Notes: generated by a model not told the origin, from the letters alone. 64,000 nucleotides of DNA from Belliella baltica DSM 15883 (GCF_000265405.1 NC_018010.1:496001-560000), one strand, 5' to 3'; counted from the first letter of the stretch, positions 26,301-33,777 are shown. A program made the numbers and translations.

Positions 26301-27156
26301 AAGTGCAGTAAAATTAGTAGATTCAATAAGCTCAATGTCTGTCCAAATAATTGACAAGAACGGAGATAAAATTGAAAATCACTTTTCAAATAAATTACTT
26401 GCCGAAAATTATCATAGTCACATAAACATTTATTTAACAGACTTTGCTTCAAAGATTGATTTTAAGTTTTCTACTCTTCTAAAACTTGATAATGTTGCGA
26501 AAATTACTCAGGGAACAAAGCCATTTCAAAAAGGAAAAGGTAAGCCGAAGCAGGACGAAAAAACAATGCAAGAGAAACCATTCGTTCAGTCATTCAAAAA
26601 GGATCATACTTTTAGACCATTGCTTCGAGGCAGCTTGATAAACAAATACGTAATAACCTGGAATGATAATTATTATATCAGTTTTGGAGATTGGTTAGCT
26701 GAACCCAGATATTCTGCTAACTATGATGCACCCATTAAGATTGTTATTCGTCAAACAGGAAGTTCTCTGATATCCACTATTGATAATCGTCAATTTGTTG
26801 TAAGGGATAATCTTTATACAATTATTTCCACAAACAACGAGTTTTCTGAGTACGTGCTTTTAGCTTTATTAAACTCAAATTTATTGAATTGGTATTATCA
26901 AAACATAATAAACAATGAAGTTGGTGAGGCATTGGCACAAGTCAAAAGGGGGCATTTAGAAATATTGCCAATGCCCAATTACAATGAAACAGTTTTTAAA
27001 AATATATGTAATCTAATTCAACAAATTTTAGAATTGAAACAAGCTGATAATTCAGCCGACATTAAAGAATTAGAAAACCAAATCGATCAATTGGTTTATG
27101 AACTTTATGGGTTGACAGAGGAGGAGATTAGGATAGTGGAAGGGGGTGAAGGGTGA
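23326..27156 (+). CDS. Type IIG-like restriction-modification enzyme (Eco57I-type MTase)
   Basis: A 1276-aa single-chain candidate. The N-terminal nuclease has a PD-(D/E)XK pattern: Asp75 (RNDMV) and Glu93-x-Lys95 (GVILETKKP). The gamma-class N6-adenine methyltransferase shows SAM motif I DPAVGSGHFLVSA (Asp604) and catalytic motif IV NPPYG (Asn898). A helical spacer (~800-870) precedes a target-recognition region (~1000-1270). Known enzymes of this type cut beside an asymmetric site and methylate one strand. Two palindromic elements are inserted in frame (residues ~105-156 and ~717-728). From about 26,037, just after NPPYG, the DNA turns clearly more AT-rich, suggesting a swapped recognition domain. 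It overlaps the HEPN gene. Confidence 0.88.
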   Translation: MNHKFLKPRQALNKAFLKVKPVRTQIEVFKGNLIRLFDQINESESEEFHKNLVSDFLKRTYYEPDFSINTKGRNDMVIHNGKDAKSPVGVILETKKPTNKSEMISFLKARPQSSQADITLTPRPSLGDKTLTPQPPLPEGEGEKPPISASTSGMRVNLNVKSFQELILYFLRERITQNNLEVKHLVVTNIYEWFVFDASVFEKAFAQNKTLVKDFKAFEEGRLSGNTTDFFYKEIASREINNLEGELPFTYFDLRNYDKPLRNADKKDDVKLIALFKLLSPEHMLKLPFSNDSNNLDKRFYSELLHIIGLTETKEGGKKLIGRNKEGERNTGSILEDAIIQLDSLDKISRLSQPSQFGKTHQERLFNVALELSITWINRILFLKLLEAQLFTYHKGDKSYSFLSLDKIKNYDDLNSLFFQVLARKFEDRNPDVKALFEKVPYLNSSLFEPTDIEHSTLFISNLRDDKLIPIISSTVLKNEQGKKRTGKLSTLEYLFEFLNAYDFSSEGSEDIQEDNKTLINASVLGLIFEKINGYKDGSFFTPGFITMYMCRETIRRAVVQKFKESGFKISEDLELSESLDQIYDQIEDRKQANEIVNSIKICDPAVGSGHFLVSALNEMIAVKNDLKILQDRNGKRLKEYQVEVVNDELIVTDEEGELFEYNPSNKESQRIQETLFHEKQAIIENCLFGVDINPNSVKICRLRLWIELLKNAYYKQDLAGFENLTGLRALETLPNIDINIKCGNSLVSRFAIDADLSEALKKSKFSIDSYRMAVTTYRNAQSKEEKREMERLIAEIKSDFRSEIANNDPKIKRKAKLGGELYNLTMQTGLFEVSAKEKKERKKKVEKIEAELEKLSTEIEEIKSNKIYENAFEWRFEFPEVLNESGDFVGFDVVIGNPPYGALFNESEKEFIKNNYQYSDYQFDIYMTFFELSFHLLKEFSQLCFIVPNTWLLNLKTPNIRKLLFTCFNTYNVRAYSFPVFEEAVVDTIIVSAVKLVDSISSMSVQIIDKNGDKIENHFSNKLLAENYHSHINIYLTDFASKIDFKFSTLLKLDNVAKITQGTKPFQKGKGKPKQDEKTMQEKPFVQSFKKDHTFRPLLRGSLINKYVITWNDNYYISFGDWLAEPRYSANYDAPIKIVIRQTGSSLISTIDNRQFVVRDNLYTIISTNNEFSEYVLLALLNSNLLNWYYQNIINNEVGEALAQVKRGHLEILPMPNYNETVFKNICNLIQQILELKQADNSADIKELENQIDQLVYELYGLTEEEIRIVEGGEG
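23680..23794. repeat. GC-rich palindromic element inserted in frame in the RM gene
   Basis: Terminal CCCTCACCCC and GGGGATGAGGGTG face each other; inside is a perfect 10-bp hairpin CCCCCTCTCC / GGAGAGGGGG (23728-23737 and 23743-23752) and two copies of CCCTCACCCCCC. This pattern is typical of dispersed intergenic repeats, yet here it is read through as a proline/glycine-rich peptide between MIS and NLNVKSFQEL, which I expect to be nearly adjacent in relatives. Confidence 0.7.
25476..25508. repeat. 33-bp palindrome inserted in frame in the RM gene
   Basis: AGACCTG at 25476 and CAGGTCT at 25502-25508 flank CAGGTTTT-GA-AAACCTG; only two arm positions and the centre fail to pair. Palindromes of this type are common between genes in Cytophagales. 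Here it encodes about DLAGFENLTGLR, inserted between NAYYK and ALETLPNIDINIKCGNSL of the methyltransferase. Confidence 0.7.
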
Positions 27157-28475
27157 GAAAGAAAGGAATAGTTTCTACCATAATTATGGAATACCCAAAT
27201 CAAGAAATATTGATATACCAAGGAGAATTTCATTTTGGTACTCATCTTTTTAATGGAAAAATCTTTGTCAAATGGGTTCCAAGGCATCAATTAAGATTTG
27301 AAATCCTTGATTGCTCTGATTTGAAGGCAATATTTGATAAAAATGAAATATCAATTACAATTGGGAGTCAAAACAAAAAGGTGAAATTTTTTATAGAAAA
27401 TAAATTTTATGGCGAAACTATTAACATTAATGGAAGCATTAATGAAAAATTAATTTTTATTCAAAGTAAGAAAAATATAAAATACATAGACTTTAATCTA
27501 GTTAATTTTAGAGAATATTTTGGGTTATCATACCAGAAAAGTCCTAAAGGTTCAAGGTTAGGACATATAAGTTTTATTTCTACTGATCACTCAATAGAGA
27601 TTCAAAACATTCTTGATGAAAAAAGTAAAAAAGCAATTAAGAGCGAAGGAGGTTATATTATCTCTAACAATTGCAGGATAAAGTTCAACAAAGTCACTCC
27701 ACTAAATAGAGTCAATTTCATTGTTAAGAGGCTTAAAATATTTTTATCTTTTTTAAATGGTCGGAGAGTTGCACCACTATTTTTGAAAGCATATTCAAGT
27801 GATGAAAAAATAATTTGGGAAGACTATTCACCATACATTACTGATCATCATAAATATGTTCAATCCTGGTTACCTTTCCGCTTTGATGATGAATTTTGCT
27901 CACTATGGAATAAATTTTTAAATGTCACGGAAACTGAAAGTGATTTTGAAAAAATGGATTTTGTGATCCATTGGTATTTAGAAGCTTTAAATAACTCTGG
28001 TTACACTAACGGCTCGATCATTTTTTTACAAAACAGCTTTGAAACTCTATATAGTTGGCTAGTTTTAGAGAAAGGAGAAATTAAAGCTTTTGGTGAATCT
28101 GACAAAGAAAAAAATTACGCAAGTAATAAAATTAGAAGTCTTCTCTTTCATTTCAGTTTATCAACAGAATTCCCTAAGGAATACAGAAAAACTTTCAAAG
28201 AATTCGATCTAAATAAGTCTGAAGATTTTGCTTATGTATTTCCTTTAATAAGAAATGCATATGTTCATTATTCAGAATCTAAAAAGAAAGATTTGGAAAA
28301 ACTCAAAGGTAAAACATGGCCTTTACTGAATACTGGAATATTTTATTTAGAGGTTCTTTTACTCAGGATTATAGGTTACAAAGGAATAATTAGATCTAGA
28401 ATTAAAGGTTCTGCATATCCTGCTGAAAATCAAGTTTCAATATTCAATCTTTCAAAAGAATTGGCTGTAAAATAA
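27153..28475 (+). CDS. HEPN-domain protein, ApeA-like
   Basis: A 440-aa protein whose start GTG 27153 overlaps the RM stop (GTGA); ATG 27186 is an alternative. The C-terminal helical region (~265-420) ends with RNAYVH at residues 367-372, the R-x4-H catalytic signature of HEPN RNases, within FPLIRNAYVHYSESKKKDLEKL read as two parts. The N-terminal ~200 residues are beta-rich (GEFHFGTHLFNGKIFVKW, RFEILDCSDL), as in ApeA-type antiphage proteins. HEPN effectors cut tRNA or mRNA and often act by abortive infection. Coupling to a restriction enzyme recalls PrrC with EcoprrI. The ApeA match is tentative. Confidence 0.68.
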   Translation: MRKKGIVSTIIMEYPNQEILIYQGEFHFGTHLFNGKIFVKWVPRHQLRFEILDCSDLKAIFDKNEISITIGSQNKKVKFFIENKFYGETININGSINEKLIFIQSKKNIKYIDFNLVNFREYFGLSYQKSPKGSRLGHISFISTDHSIEIQNILDEKSKKAIKSEGGYIISNNCRIKFNKVTPLNRVNFIVKRLKIFLSFLNGRRVAPLFLKAYSSDEKIIWEDYSPYITDHHKYVQSWLPFRFDDEFCSLWNKFLNVTETESDFEKMDFVIHWYLEALNNSGYTNGSIIFLQNSFETLYSWLVLEKGEIKAFGESDKEKNYASNKIRSLLFHFSLSTEFPKEYRKTFKEFDLNKSEDFAYVFPLIRNAYVHYSESKKKDLEKLKGKTWPLLNTGIFYLEVLLLRIIGYKGIIRSRIKGSAYPAENQVSIFNLSKELAVK

Positions 28476-28557
28476 TCGTATGATTACTATGTAATATTGA
28501 TGTGAATTATTAAATCCAATCCAATTAAATGAATAAAATCATGTAAAAGAATAACCA

Positions 28558-29601
28558 CTAGGTTTTAGTTTTGAATAACTCCTCTAAAGCCTCAATTTTC
28601 ATTGAGAATTGATTTATGGCTATTTCTTCTCCTTTGGTAACACCTTTTATGTTACGACCGCATTCAGTGCAATAAACTAAATCCGGTGGGCTTTGATGAC
28701 CTTTGTCACAAATGAATTTTTCTTTCGAACCCAACATTCCTTTTACTACCTCAATTTTACCCGTATCAGGTAAAGAGGTTAACAGGACTAAGATTTCAAC
28801 CATTTTAGTATAATCATCAGCTGTATAAAAACTCTTTTTGGCTTCAAGAATTGCTATAGCATAATGAATTTTTCCTGATTCAATTAAATCGATTGTTAAG
28901 GAAGGTGAGAACACCTCACATTCAATAATTAATTGTGAAATAATTTCAGGGTTTGAAGCATACATTCCATAAAGTGTATTCTCAACTAATTCTGGAGTGC
29001 TCTGTCTCAGCAATACAGTTAGATAACCTTTATAAATTTTTAATTGGTCTGAGTATGGGTAATCCTTAACCAGTTTAAAATATGATTCCACCAAATTTGG
29101 AATAAGATCTTCTAATGAATTCTCAATTAAAAATTCCCAGTCACTGCTACCTAGAGTTTGATTTTGATCTACTTTTAGTTTGGTGGCTATCTTTCTAGAC
29201 ATCACATCAAGTTCATCTGATGTAAAAGACGAATTATTCTCTTTTACTAAATCAACTTTCTTTAAAAGTTTCAATTTCACGGCAGTACCAGATACAGAGA
29301 TCATAAACATTGATTTACCGCCTCCTGAAATCTCATCAAAATCTATTCTTACTCCAATGATTCCATTAGCATTAAACGTTGCTGCTTTATTTTTCAACTT
29401 ATCAATAGCCACTTTGTAAATTTTTTCGAGTTTGCTTTGATATATTTCGGAGTTCCCTCCAAAAAAGTCAGTAAATGATGCTCCTATATCTGAAAAGAAG
29501 TTTGTACCTAAGACAACATTTGTAGAAATCAATTCAAAATACTTTTCAATTTCATAACCTTCAAGTCTTTCAGTTGAGGAAACTAGAATTGCTGATCTCA
29601 T
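28558..29601 (-). CDS. YbjQ-domain protein with C-terminal zinc ribbon
   Basis: A 347-aa cytoplasmic protein. The N-terminal ~110 residues match the YbjQ/UPF0145 domain: ILVSSTERLEGYEIEKY, VVLGTNFFSDI, then YKVAIDKLKNKAATFNANGI and IGVRIDFDEIS. The middle is helical. Near the C-terminus are Cys-x4-His and Cys-x2-Cys (FICDKGHQS ... VYCTECGRN), a plausible zinc ribbon. YbjQ proteins form pentamers and are called heavy-metal binding without strong proof. The role here is unknown. It is transcribed opposite to its neighbours. Confidence 0.72.
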   Translation of the reverse strand: MRSAILVSSTERLEGYEIEKYFELISTNVVLGTNFFSDIGASFTDFFGGNSEIYQSKLEKIYKVAIDKLKNKAATFNANGIIGVRIDFDEISGGGKSMFMISVSGTAVKLKLLKKVDLVKENNSSFTSDELDVMSRKIATKLKVDQNQTLGSSDWEFLIENSLEDLIPNLVESYFKLVKDYPYSDQLKIYKGYLTVLLRQSTPELVENTLYGMYASNPEIISQLIIECEVFSPSLTIDLIESGKIHYAIAILEAKKSFYTADDYTKMVEILVLLTSLPDTGKIEVVKGMLGSKEKFICDKGHQSPPDLVYCTECGRNIKGVTKGEEIAINQFSMKIEALEELFKTKT

Positions 29602-29726
29602 TATTTAAAATTATTTGATGTACCTAAAAATACTTATTGATTTTGGATATTTATCAAGTTTGACCTAATTTCTATTGAAAAGAAAAGTTTTATTCTGAAT
29701 TCTTAAATTTCATATCTAAATCAGAT

Positions 29727-29751
29727 AAAAGTTTTCATATTGAAAACTTTT
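29727..29751. promoter_or_regulatory. Palindromic operator upstream of higBA
   Basis: Perfect 11-bp arms AAAAGTTTTCA and TGAAAACTTTT around TAT, ending 33 bp before the higB start. Position and symmetry fit the site at which HigA antitoxins repress their own operon. Confidence 0.6.
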
Positions 29752-29784
29752 ACCTATCTTCAACCGTTGTAAAAATATAAATCA

Positions 29785-30090
29785 TTGAAAAACATCATTG
29801 CTTTAAGAAATCTGGTAAAATTCTATGAAAAGCATCCCGATGCGAAGGCCAGTCTTGAAACATGGATATCCATTACAAAAGGAGCTGATTGGCAAAAGTC
29901 AATGGATGTAGTCAAAGACTTTCCTGATGCAGACCCGGTCAAAAACAATCGTGTGGTATTCAATATCGCAAGAAATAAATACAGGCTAATCGTACAGATT
30001 AGTTATGTAAGGCAGTGGGTATTTATCAAATTTATTGGCACACATACCGAATATGATAAAGTTGATGCCAATACAGTTGACCAGTTTTAA
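29785..30090 (+). CDS. higB: HigB-type toxin (RelE superfamily mRNA interferase)
   Basis: A 101-aa protein with a TTG start (no in-frame ATG nearby). MKNIIALRNLVKFYEKHPDA, SLETWISITKGADWQ, NRVVFNIARNKYRLIVQI and VFIKFIGTHTEYDK are the strands and helices of the HigB_toxin (PF09907) branch. Family members cut mRNA on the ribosome when the antitoxin is lost. The basic residues expected for catalysis (Arg63, Lys65, Arg67) and His86 are present, so it should be active. The toxin-first order, with higA 22 bp later, is the usual higBA arrangement. Confidence 0.85.
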   Translation: MKNIIALRNLVKFYEKHPDAKASLETWISITKGADWQKSMDVVKDFPDADPVKNNRVVFNIARNKYRLIVQISYVRQWVFIKFIGTHTEYDKVDANTVDQF

Positions 30091-30112
30091 ATCGTAAAAT
30101 CAAATCGTAGAT

Positions 30113-30502
30113 ATGAAATGGGATAAAATCATCACCACGGAGCAGGAATATGAAAATGCTTTAAAGAGACTCTCTTTAATATTTGATGACAATCCAGATA
30201 GTCCTGAAGGAATGGAAGCAGAGCTATTGGTGACGCTGATAGACAAGTATGAAAAAGAGCACTATTCTATCGCTTTACCTGAGCCTATCACTGCTATCAA
30301 AGAAGCCATGGAAATGAAAGGGCTTAAAGACAAAGACTTGATCCCTGCTATTGGCAGTAAGACTACTGTAAGCCTTGTACTCAACCGTAAACGAGCTTTG
30401 ACTATAGACATGATCAGAAACCTTCACGAACTTTTAGGATTGCCAGTAGAGGTGTTAATTCAGCCTTATGAATTGAATGGCAGTCAGGAGATGGTGAAAT
30501 AA
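30113..30502 (+). CDS. higA: HigA-type antitoxin, XRE HTH
   Basis: A 129-aa antitoxin. The N-terminal half is acidic and helical (SLIFDDNPDSPEGMEAELLVTL), where the toxin is bound; the C-terminal HTH is at ~62-120 (MKGLKDKDLIPAIGSKTTVS and VLNRKRALTIDMIRNLHELL). This long form with the HTH at the C-terminus is normal for partners of HigB_toxin in Bacteroidota. It likely represses its own operon through the palindrome at 29727. It is followed 5 bp later by the STAS-like gene. Confidence 0.85.
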   Translation: MKWDKIITTEQEYENALKRLSLIFDDNPDSPEGMEAELLVTLIDKYEKEHYSIALPEPITAIKEAMEMKGLKDKDLIPAIGSKTTVSLVLNRKRALTIDMIRNLHELLGLPVEVLIQPYELNGSQEMVK

Positions 30503-30507
30503 TTTAT

Positions 30508-30801
30508 ATGTTGATTAGAGTTGCACATATCGTCAAGGAGACCTTTACCAATCAAGCTGGACATGATTTTTATCTCCATCTTAAAGAGGTATTAAAAAAA
30601 GGTGAAACCATTGAAGTTTCTTTTAAAGACGCATCTGCGCCTTCTTCATCATTTTTAAACTCTTCTTTTGGGGCTCTAATTGAAGAAATTGGCTTGCAAG
30701 AATTTCTAAGTTTGGTCAAACCTAGAGAGCTGACACCAACGCAAGCGCAAATGCTAAAGTATTATATTCAAGGGTTTAAATCAGATAGTACTAAACATTA
30801 A
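30508..30801 (+). CDS. STAS-like protein (DUF4325)
   Basis: A 97-aa protein. The segment APSSSFLNSSFGALIEEIG with the earlier GETIEVSFKDA matches the DUF4325 STAS-like fold, in which a conserved S-F-x-x-x-x-FG stretch forms the start of a helix. DUF4325 proteins are found next to toxin-antitoxin and signalling kinases and may act as protein-binding switches. It is the third gene of a tight operon with higBA and shares its terminator, so it could be a third component or a hitch-hiker. Confidence 0.7.
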   Translation: MLIRVAHIVKETFTNQAGHDFYLHLKEVLKKGETIEVSFKDASAPSSSFLNSSFGALIEEIGLQEFLSLVKPRELTPTQAQMLKYYIQGFKSDSTKH

Positions 30802-30825
30802 AATAAGAGGGCGAAGCCTCTTATT
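30802..30825 (+). terminator. Terminator of the higBA-DUF4325 operon
   Basis: Perfect 9-bp stem AATAAGAGG / CCTCTTATT with a 6-base loop (GCGAAG), directly after the DUF4325 stop. The T tract is broken (TATTC), so efficiency is uncertain. Confidence 0.65.
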
Positions 30826-30924
30826 TATTCGATATTCCTTTTTTTACTTCCATTGATATGGTTTTGGTTCTTAAAACTTCAAAATTTTCTTAATTTGAGT
30901 TTTTTAAATCAGTCCTAAAAAAAT

Positions 30925-31659
30925 ATGACACGCATGTTAGCCATAGCATTAATTATTTTTGGAGTTGTTGCCATAGGTTCAGGAATTTGGATGCTTGGTC
31001 AAGAGAACTCTTCTACAATAGATCAGAAAAGTCTTGAGAATGCTATTGCAGCTGCGATAAAGGATTCAAATTTCACTTCAAAAGAAGAAAATCTAATTCG
31101 AGATACAGCCCTTCAAGAAGGTAAAGATCCTGAACCTATCATTAAAAAAATTAAAGAAGATCTGAAAGCATCAATAGATGAACCTGAAACTGAGTTGATC
31201 GATGTAAATGTCAAAGCAGGATTAGATTTTGAAAAATTCATCGTCATGAAGTTCAATAAAGACTACTTTGTTATCAAACAATGGGCAGGAGATAAATATG
31301 TTGAAGGCAGGTATGCAGAAACTACCTTAGACCCTGACTTACAATTGGAGTTAAAGTTAGGAAATAAACGCTTCCCTGTTGCTGTAGAGTGTAAATGGAG
31401 AAGTAATGTAAAAGGAGATTTTATTCGCTTTGCGAATGATGGGCAATTGGAGCGATATCAGGCCTTTGAAACTCGGACTAAGATGCCAACCTTTATTGCC
31501 TTAGGTGTTGGTGGAATTCCTTCCTCCCCTGATGCACTTTATATCATCCCTGTTTCAGCTTTTAAAAAACCTATTCAGCATATGGCTAATATCAGTAAAT
31601 ATTGGAAGCCAATGGACAATGATTTTTTCTTTGATCAAGAGAAGGGGGAGTTGAGGTAA
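30925..31659 (+). CDS. Membrane-anchored PD-(D/E)XK nuclease-like protein
   Basis: A 244-aa protein. One N-terminal TM helix (~4-24, LAIALIIFGVVAIGSGIWML), a helical charged linker to ~90, then a restriction-endonuclease-like fold: Glu103 in GLDFEKFIV, Asp136-Pro-Asp138 in LDPDLQLEL, Glu155-Cys-Lys157 in VAVECKWRS, and Gln174-x3-Tyr178. This is the usual PD-(D/E)XK order (alpha-beta-beta-beta-alpha with ECK). The linker holds SFTSKEENLIRDTALQEGKD-like residues reminiscent of TerB-like domains. Its substrate is unknown; membrane anchoring suggests it may meet incoming DNA. Confidence 0.65.
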   Translation: MTRMLAIALIIFGVVAIGSGIWMLGQENSSTIDQKSLENAIAAAIKDSNFTSKEENLIRDTALQEGKDPEPIIKKIKEDLKASIDEPETELIDVNVKAGLDFEKFIVMKFNKDYFVIKQWAGDKYVEGRYAETTLDPDLQLELKLGNKRFPVAVECKWRSNVKGDFIRFANDGQLERYQAFETRTKMPTFIALGVGGIPSSPDALYIIPVSAFKKPIQHMANISKYWKPMDNDFFFDQEKGELR

Positions 31660-31726
31660 TGTATCTACTTATTCAACCATAATAAGTACTTGATTTTAAA
31701 TATTAAAAGAACCAAAGAACATAAAC

Positions 31727-32218
31727 ATGAAAAAACGATCAATAGTATTGGGGTACTTTGGAATGATGGTAACAAGTATTTTTCTAATAGGTTGTGGATC
31801 ACTGAAGCCACCAACAAGTATCAAAAATGATGTAATTGAGAATTACCAATACTTTTTTATCACCCCAACAAACAGTTTAACTTCAAGTTCTGGTGCTACA
31901 GTTAATGGTCAATATTACTCATCAAGTAAAACTGTTAATCCAAGTGATGTAATAACAGGCAACTTGACAAAAAGAGGAATGATTAGATTACCTGAATTGA
32001 AGCCTGAATTATCAAATGAAACTTTAATTATTAATTACGGTGAAAGTGGCAAACGAAAAACTGGATTAGGTGGATATGCCCTGGAAGTAACAATTCAATT
32101 TGTGTCTTCAAAAGCAAACTCTCTTGTATGCTCTTGTACAGCAGAGGGGCAAGGCTCTACTGAAGCTGACGATATTAGGGAGGCTATTACAAGATGTCTT
32201 AATGAATTGTTACTATAA
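31727..32218 (+). CDS. Hypothetical lipoprotein
   Basis: A 163-aa protein with a lipoprotein signal (MKKRSIVLGYFGMMVTSIF then LIGC, Cys at ~23). The mature part is beta-rich with a serine/threonine-rich stretch (TNSLTSSSGATVNGQYYSSS), then GYALEVTIQFVSSK and a C-terminal helix TEADDIREAITRCLNELL. The pattern resembles small outer-membrane lipoproteins in which a short helix closes a beta sandwich. No function is recognised. It follows the membrane nuclease-like gene by 67 bp on the same strand. Confidence 0.65.
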   Translation: MKKRSIVLGYFGMMVTSIFLIGCGSLKPPTSIKNDVIENYQYFFITPTNSLTSSSGATVNGQYYSSSKTVNPSDVITGNLTKRGMIRLPELKPELSNETLIINYGESGKRKTGLGGYALEVTIQFVSSKANSLVCSCTAEGQGSTEADDIREAITRCLNELLL

Positions 32219-32280
32219 ACAATTAGACTTTTAAAAATCTTCACCAAATCAATTTTCCTTATTTTCAGAACACTATAATT

Positions 32281-32361
32281 ATGGAATTGATTAAAAGAAC
32301 CTGTTTGAAATTACTCGAAGTTTTACTTTTAATCGGATTCACTCTTCATTACAAATTTTAA
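32281..32361 (+). CDS. Possible small hydrophobic peptide (26 aa)
   Basis: A short frame from ATG 32281 to TAA 32361 encodes a basic start (MELIKRT), a hydrophobic segment (LLEVLLLIGFTLHY) and KF. It would be a single-pass membrane peptide, like many small type I toxins or regulatory leaders. It ends 5 bp before the next gene. There is no independent evidence of translation, so this may be chance. Confidence 0.25.
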   Translation: MELIKRTCLKLLEVLLLIGFTLHYKF

Positions 32362-32366
32362 AAAAG

Positions 32367-32936
32367 ATGACAAGCCAAGAAATAGAAATAGCATTAAAAA
32401 CATTACGTGAAATAAAATTAAACTCAACCAAAGACTTAAGGTATGGTTTTGACTTAAATTGGGAAGACTTTATAAAAATTATGCAGTTCTTATCTCCTAA
32501 GTCTTTTGGAACAAGAATTCAAAATCGAATTATTGAGTTTAACGATTTTGAAAAAGTTAATCCATCTGAAGATAATGGGGATTTTTCCATTTCTGGTAAG
32601 TATTATGAATTTAAAACTTCGATTTTAACAACATCAAATAAACTTGCAAACTTCGTTGGATTAAGAGATTACCAAGAAAGAATCGATGGGTATATCTTGA
32701 TGGTTATTGATACAAATTCCTCTCCTTATAAAACACTTCAATACAAACTTTCAAAAGAGCAAATGAAGGAAGAGTTAAAGATAATGAAAGCCAACCCTTC
32801 AAATGGAACAAAATCATCAAACCTATCAAACTTAAATTTTTCATATCGATTTTCTATTGATTTAATCTCAGATAATGTCAATTCAAAACGTTGGGATACC
32901 TATAAAATTGATTCCTTAAAATATGATAACAGATAA
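32367..32936 (+). CDS. Hypothetical protein, possible PD-(D/E)XK nuclease fold
   Basis: A 189-aa protein I do not recognise by name. Asp72 (NGDFSISG), then Glu81-Phe-Lys83 in YYEFKTSI and a following helix DYQERIDGYILMVID match the D-x(8)-E-x-K plus helix pattern of PD-(D/E)XK nucleases. The N-terminal ~65 residues are helical. The C-terminus is polar. Its last 14 bases overlap the start of the deiminase-like gene, so the two are probably made together. The nuclease idea rests on one motif. Confidence 0.55.
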   Translation: MTSQEIEIALKTLREIKLNSTKDLRYGFDLNWEDFIKIMQFLSPKSFGTRIQNRIIEFNDFEKVNPSEDNGDFSISGKYYEFKTSILTTSNKLANFVGLRDYQERIDGYILMVIDTNSSPYKTLQYKLSKEQMKEELKIMKANPSNGTKSSNLSNLNFSYRFSIDLISDNVNSKRWDTYKIDSLKYDNR

Positions 32937-33762
32937 CCAAACAAATTTTGTCTTCATAGCAGATTCTCTTCCCAAAAAGTATCCTGATTTTGCTAGAGAA
33001 TTTATTTTGAAACTAGGGCAAGAAAATATCCCATATGGAGTTCTTCCAAATACTAAGGATGTTTGGGCTGTTGATTATATGCCAATTCAAGTTTCAGAGA
33101 GCAAATTTGTAAGATTCACTTATAAACCTGATTATTTAATCTCTAGCAAAATTAAAGCTCTGTCAATCTCAGATGTTGATTCTATCTGTCATGCAATTGG
33201 TATCGAGACTGTTAAATCTGATATAATTCTAGATGGAGGAAATGTATCTAGGTGGAACGATAAGGTATTGATGACAAGCAAAATCTTTATTGAAAACCGA
33301 CAAATTCCAGAACTTGAACTTATTGAACAGCTAAAAAATCTACTTGAAATAAATGACCTATTTTTTGTTCCAGTAGAAAAAGGGGATTGGCTAGGCCATG
33401 CTGATGGGATGGCTAGGTTTATTGCTAGTGACACTGTTTTAATAAATGATTTTAGCAAAGAAGAACAGGAGGACTATATCGACTTTTTGAGTGCATTACA
33501 TAACTCAGGTCTCAAATGGCGTATTTTCCCCTATGAGATATATGACAATGAAGACTTGGATGATGCGGCAGGACTTTATTTGAACTTTCTTGAATTAGAA
33601 AACTACTTAATCTTACCAATTTTTAATAAGGTAACAGACGACGAGGCAATTGAAAAGGCAAAAGAAATCTTTCCTGAGAAACAACTCATTACAATCTTAA
33701 GCAATGAACCGGCACAGGACACAGGAATCATAAATTGCCTGACTTGGAATATTAAGAGGTAG
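32923..33762 (+). CDS. Agmatine/peptidylarginine deiminase-fold protein
   Basis: A 279-aa protein of the guanidino-modifying superfamily (PF04371 type). Visible elements: Asp46-Val-Trp-x2-Asp51 (DVWAVDYMPI), Asp104-Gly-Gly-Asn (LDGGNVSRW), Gly158-His159-x-Asp161-Gly (LGHADGMARF) and a C-terminal Cys272 in GIINCLTW. In the family Cys, His and two Asp attack the guanidinium of arginine or agmatine and release ammonia. It is shorter than agmatine deiminases (~350 aa) and lacks a signal peptide. Pairing with a nuclease-like gene inside a defence island is unusual for this family. Target unknown. Confidence 0.78.
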   Translation: MITDNQTNFVFIADSLPKKYPDFAREFILKLGQENIPYGVLPNTKDVWAVDYMPIQVSESKFVRFTYKPDYLISSKIKALSISDVDSICHAIGIETVKSDIILDGGNVSRWNDKVLMTSKIFIENRQIPELELIEQLKNLLEINDLFFVPVEKGDWLGHADGMARFIASDTVLINDFSKEEQEDYIDFLSALHNSGLKWRIFPYEIYDNEDLDDAAGLYLNFLELENYLILPIFNKVTDDEAIEKAKEIFPEKQLITILSNEPAQDTGIINCLTWNIKR

Positions 33763-33777
33763 ATTAATACGGAAAGA

